Source: an uncultured bacterium
Lineage (GTDB): Bacteria > Bacteroidota > Bacteroidia > Bacteroidales > JACABE01
Direction: 5' to 3'
NCBI GenBank assembly: GCA_903911455.1
Contig: CAIWDQ010000046.1
Span: forward strand, 1 to 15,431
Length of the DNA: 15,431 nucleotides
The number at the start of each line of letters is the position of its first letter. The stretch's first letter is position 1. Of the stretch, positions 14,101 through 15,431 are shown piece by piece. The notes below the pieces were generated by a model, which saw only the letters and a program-made list of their open reading frames with translations, had not been told where the DNA came from and did no database searches. The translations under genes were made by a program, and so were the position numbers.

Positions 14101-15431
14101 ACATCAAGTTGCTTTGAATTTCCACAAATAATTGTTGTATCTAAATATGGTAAATATACTGGTGGTACAATGAATTGATATGGACTTGAAAAAATTGAAC
14201 CTTTATAAGAATTATCTATTGATTGAACTCTAAAAATATAAATTGAATCATAAAATAAATTTCTATTTACAATACAGAAAGTATCTAATTGCTGATTACC
14301 CATACCGACAATTCTTCTAAATCCATTATTTATATTAGAATTGCAAGATATAAACTTATTAGAATTATTTAGATCACCAAAAGCGACATTGTATGAAAGG
14401 GCAGATTGTGGTGTATGGTCATCTACTGATTTATTCCAACTTAATTTTTTTGTTTTAAAATTAAAATTAATATTTGTAGGTGATAAAGGGGGTAAATTTA
14501 TTATAGTGTCATTATTTTTAAAAATCTTTGAAACACAGTATTGCCCATCATAACCAGTCAACAATATGTCTAAATTTCCATCATTATCGTAATCTCCCCA
14601 TTTTGCACAAGAACCATTATATACAGAAATTAAATTCGTTGAAGTTTCAGGTGAAAATGAATAATTGCCATTATTCTTATAAATTCCAGTATAATAATAT
14701 CCACCTGTTATTAAAACATCTAAATTACCATCATTATTATAATCACCTAAATCAAGTGATCCATTATATGCTCCTGAAATATTTATCCCAATTTGTTCTG
14801 TAAAAGTATTATTACCATTATTATTAAAAAAATGAGATGAATTACCAGTTAAAACTATATCTAAATAACCATCATTATTAATATCTCCCCAAGCAACTGA
14901 GCCATTATAGATCCCAGTTAAATTTATTCCAGTCTGCTCTGTGAAAGTATTATCTCCATTGTTTTTATATATTTTGGTATATGGAATAAAGTTTGGAAAA
15001 CTTCCTGTCGCTCCTGTTAATAATATATCCAAAAAACCATCCTTATCGTAATCGCCCCAAGCAACGGAGCCTTGTGTAACATTTAATAAATTAATATTAG
15101 ATTGCAAAGTAAATGTATTATCACCATTGTTTTTATAAACACCACTAAAATAATTACCAGTCATTAAAATATCTAAATAACCATCATTGTTATAATCTCC
15201 CCATGCAACTGAATATAAATTATTAGGCAAAATAATGCTAGATTGCTCAGTAAAAGTATTGTCTCCATTATTCTTATATATTTTCGAAACATATGAAGTG
15301 CCCGTATAACCGGTTAATAAAATATCTAAATATCCATCATTATTATAATCTCCCCATGTAATTGTTCTACTTGAAACCATGTCTTGAGAGAAAGATTGAA
15401 TAGAAAAAGTATTATTCCCATTGTTTTTATA
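11145..15431 (-). CDS. Giant type IX-secreted surface protein with VCBS, Ig-like, PKD and FN3 domains; 5' end outside window
   Basis: The frame is open to the window edge, so the ATG at 15380 is internal. Codons upstream of it continue the repeat (YKNNGNNTFSIQSF). At least 1428 residues are encoded here; positions below count from that internal Met. Residues 1-290 are six VCBS/FG-GAP-like repeats with the calcium motif D-x-N-x-D-G-x-x-D. Residues 296-405 are FN3-like. Residues 408-893 are six Ig-like repeats. Residues about 897-980 form a PKD domain (WNYGDNT, YTYNGLYTVGL). Two further Ig-like domains span about 995-1140. Two FN3-like segments cover about 1145-1320. A type IX sorting domain ends the protein (1335-1411). 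The product should cross the outer membrane through the PorSS/T9SS machinery and be surface-attached or released. The array suits an adhesin or matrix protein; no enzyme domain is visible. The signal peptide would lie outside the window. A strong terminator follows. Confidence 0.9.
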   Translation of the reverse strand, partial: YKNNGNNTFSIQSFSQDMVSSRTITWGDYNNDGYLDILLTGYTGTSYVSKIYKNNGDNTFTEQSSIILPNNLYSVAWGDYNNDGYLDILMTGNYFSGVYKNNGDNTFTLQSNINLLNVTQGSVAWGDYDKDGFLDILLTGATGSFPNFIPYTKIYKNNGDNTFTEQTGINLTGIYNGSVAWGDINNDGYLDIVLTGNSSHFFNNNGNNTFTEQIGINISGAYNGSLDLGDYNNDGNLDVLITGGYYYTGIYKNNGNYSFSPETSTNLISVYNGSCAKWGDYDNDGNLDILLTGYDGQYCVSKIFKNNDTIINLPPLSPTNINFNFKTKKLSWNKSVDDHTPQSALSYNVAFGDLNNSNKFISCNSNINNGFRRIVGMGNQQLDTFCIVNRNLFYDSIYIFRVQSIDNSYKGSIFSSPYQFIVPPVYLPYLDTTIICGNSKQLDVTILNLNLTNLSYSWSPSNGLSNSNIKNPIAKPNQTTNYKVTVTNPSGFYYIDSIKITVQPLIVNTGIDISKICGDSVSLNPITNYPGDSTNLLWNWIPNNGLSSSSIKTPLAKPNITTNYILNLSSTEGCLASDTIKITINPSSLDAGTNKTITCGSSTSFTPAVSNYIGNQNLLSWSWSPSIGLNNTNTKSPIANPNHTTTYYTQFISPNGCTAQDSIIVFVNPMTINAGTDLIKTCGDSVIFSPITNYPGNSSNLTWSWSPSTGLNSTTIKTPKAKPITTTNYVVNLSSVEGCVATDTIKITVNPLTVDAGNNISLACGGNTTLVPTNTYHGLQSNLSYQWSPSSGLDTITKKSPKARPFTTTTYFLNLNSPEGCQAMDSVKVILNPLILTANNVTITCGDSTTFGATVNSNSSTINYNWSPSLGLSNNSILNPKVKPISTTTYYLTTTDSVCVATDTVTATVNKANFNLAFNAPQTLFVNPPFVVQLNNNTPNINSYNFTWNYGDNTIVNSNNPIVYHQYTYNGLYTVGLIATHKINSCQDTLITNGYIYCTGGTACNYTANILQSGPITKCQGDSVLLSCNTDTAFTYQWRNNGVLINSATNSQMYVHQNGIYSVTIYKLSNSCAITSSTIQVSFINLASPQLLSLGIVNPCTSDSMKIYTPLSYNTYLWSTGASTSYIYVKQSGIYSLIVKDINNCSANSLPDTIISTYLSPQSICIVGVDTASNKNIIIWNKPVSSVISAFKIYKETTAANIYNVLSTQPYSSLSSYIDLSSNPSTKADRYKISAVDTCGSETLISSFHKTNHLTINQGVGTNWNLIWDGYEGFSFPTYYIYRGTSTANMSNIGSIQSNLTSYTDNPGAGVFYYMIEVVNPNSCNPTKSLNSSFSNIIQTTNVGININTKDDLKFDIYPNPVTNELTIEMIGNKEKVAFNIFNSIGQTVYNGNLIEKTIVQTSSFASGVYIIKLNNGKVFEFKKIVKE
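11148..11378 (-). other. Type IX secretion C-terminal sorting domain (Por tail, type A)
   Basis: The last 77 residues contain FDIYPNPVTNELTIEM, then FNIFNSIGQTVYNG, then SFASGVYIIKL and a basic end KKIVKE. This is the YPNP, GQ, G-x-Y-I-I-K-L, K-I-V-K signature of the TIGR04183 family. The domain directs transport across the outer membrane and is normally removed there. It is the strongest phylum marker in the window. Confidence 0.95.
12702..14159 (-). repeat. Six Ig-like repeats of about 82 residues within the surface protein
   Basis: The core WSPSxGL is centred on residues 441, 523 (WIPNNGL), 606, 688, 770 and 849 (from the Met at 15380), giving spacings of 82, 83, 82, 82 and 79. Each copy has an early C-G-D/S and, in copies 2 to 6, a late G/V-C-x-A-x-D. 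These probably form one disulfide per domain. Copy 1 keeps the early Cys (419) but has FYYIDS in place of the late one. Copies 2 and 4 resemble each other, as do 3 and 5. Confidence 0.9.
14511..15431 (-). repeat. Six-plus VCBS/FG-GAP-like calcium-binding repeats within the surface protein
   Basis: The unit WGDYNNDGYLDILLTG recurs with its first residue at base 15356, 15203, 15059, 14891, 14750 and 14600. That is a spacing of 47 to 56 residues, and each copy is linked by IYKNNGDNTFTEQ. A further partial copy enters at the window edge. Each copy keeps D-x-N/D-x-D-G-x-x-D ligand positions. The fifth copy starts with Leu instead of Trp. The sixth adds two Cys (SCAKWGD and YCVSKI), perhaps a disulfide. 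Such repeats form bladed, calcium-stabilised propellers in known families. Confidence 0.9.

Noticed and set aside
14341..14803. Two plus-strand frames antisense to the VCBS repeats
   Set aside because: Their repetitive His/Asn/Tyr-rich translation simply mirrors the repeat DNA on the other strand.
15378..15380. ATG at 15380 as the start of the surface protein
   Set aside because: The frame stays open to the window edge and the upstream codons continue the VCBS repeat, so this Met is internal and no signal peptide follows it.

Overview
This window looks like a Bacteroidota (Bacteroidetes) chromosome or a prophage integrated in one. The DNA is AT-rich throughout. The protein ending at 11145 carries a textbook type IX secretion (Por) C-terminal sorting domain, a system confined to this phylum. 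Two minus-strand genes are preceded by the Bacteroidota -7 element TAnnTTTG. The spacers contain short heptamer and palindromic repeats of a kind I remember from such genomes (memory only, not checked). Every gene I can support is on the minus strand, so transcription runs from high to low coordinates.

Region 15431 to 11145 is the 3' part of a very large secreted surface protein whose 5' end lies outside the window. In protein order it has VCBS/FG-GAP-like calcium-binding repeats, an FN3-like segment, six Ig-like repeats of about 82 residues, a PKD domain, further Ig-like and FN3-like domains, and the type IX sorting domain. A strong intrinsic terminator (11081-11120) closes this gene.

Region 10979 to 554 is a tight seven-gene block of phage tail-type genes. 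In transcription order: a 162-residue unknown protein (4-bp ATGA overlap with the next), a 508-residue tail/baseplate-like protein, a 493-residue probable beta-propeller fibre or receptor-binding protein, a 62-residue coupled small protein (TAATG overlap), a 742-residue tail-hub-like protein, a 185-residue gp10-like tail-completion protein, and a 1261-residue tape measure protein. The block has its own -7 box directly before the first ATG and a probable terminator after the tape measure gene. No capsid, portal, terminase, tail-tube, lysis or integrase gene is visible. It is therefore either the edge of a larger prophage, a remnant, or a self-contained tail module. The window cannot decide which. 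The tape measure gene is transcribed last, opposite to the usual tape measure, hub, fibre polarity.

Region 553 to 236 is a spacer without a convincing gene. Region 235 to 1 is the 5' part of a separate gene encoding a winged-helix-like protein, with its own -7 box. Functional assignments other than the tape measure protein and the type IX surface protein rest on weak resemblance and should be read as tentative.
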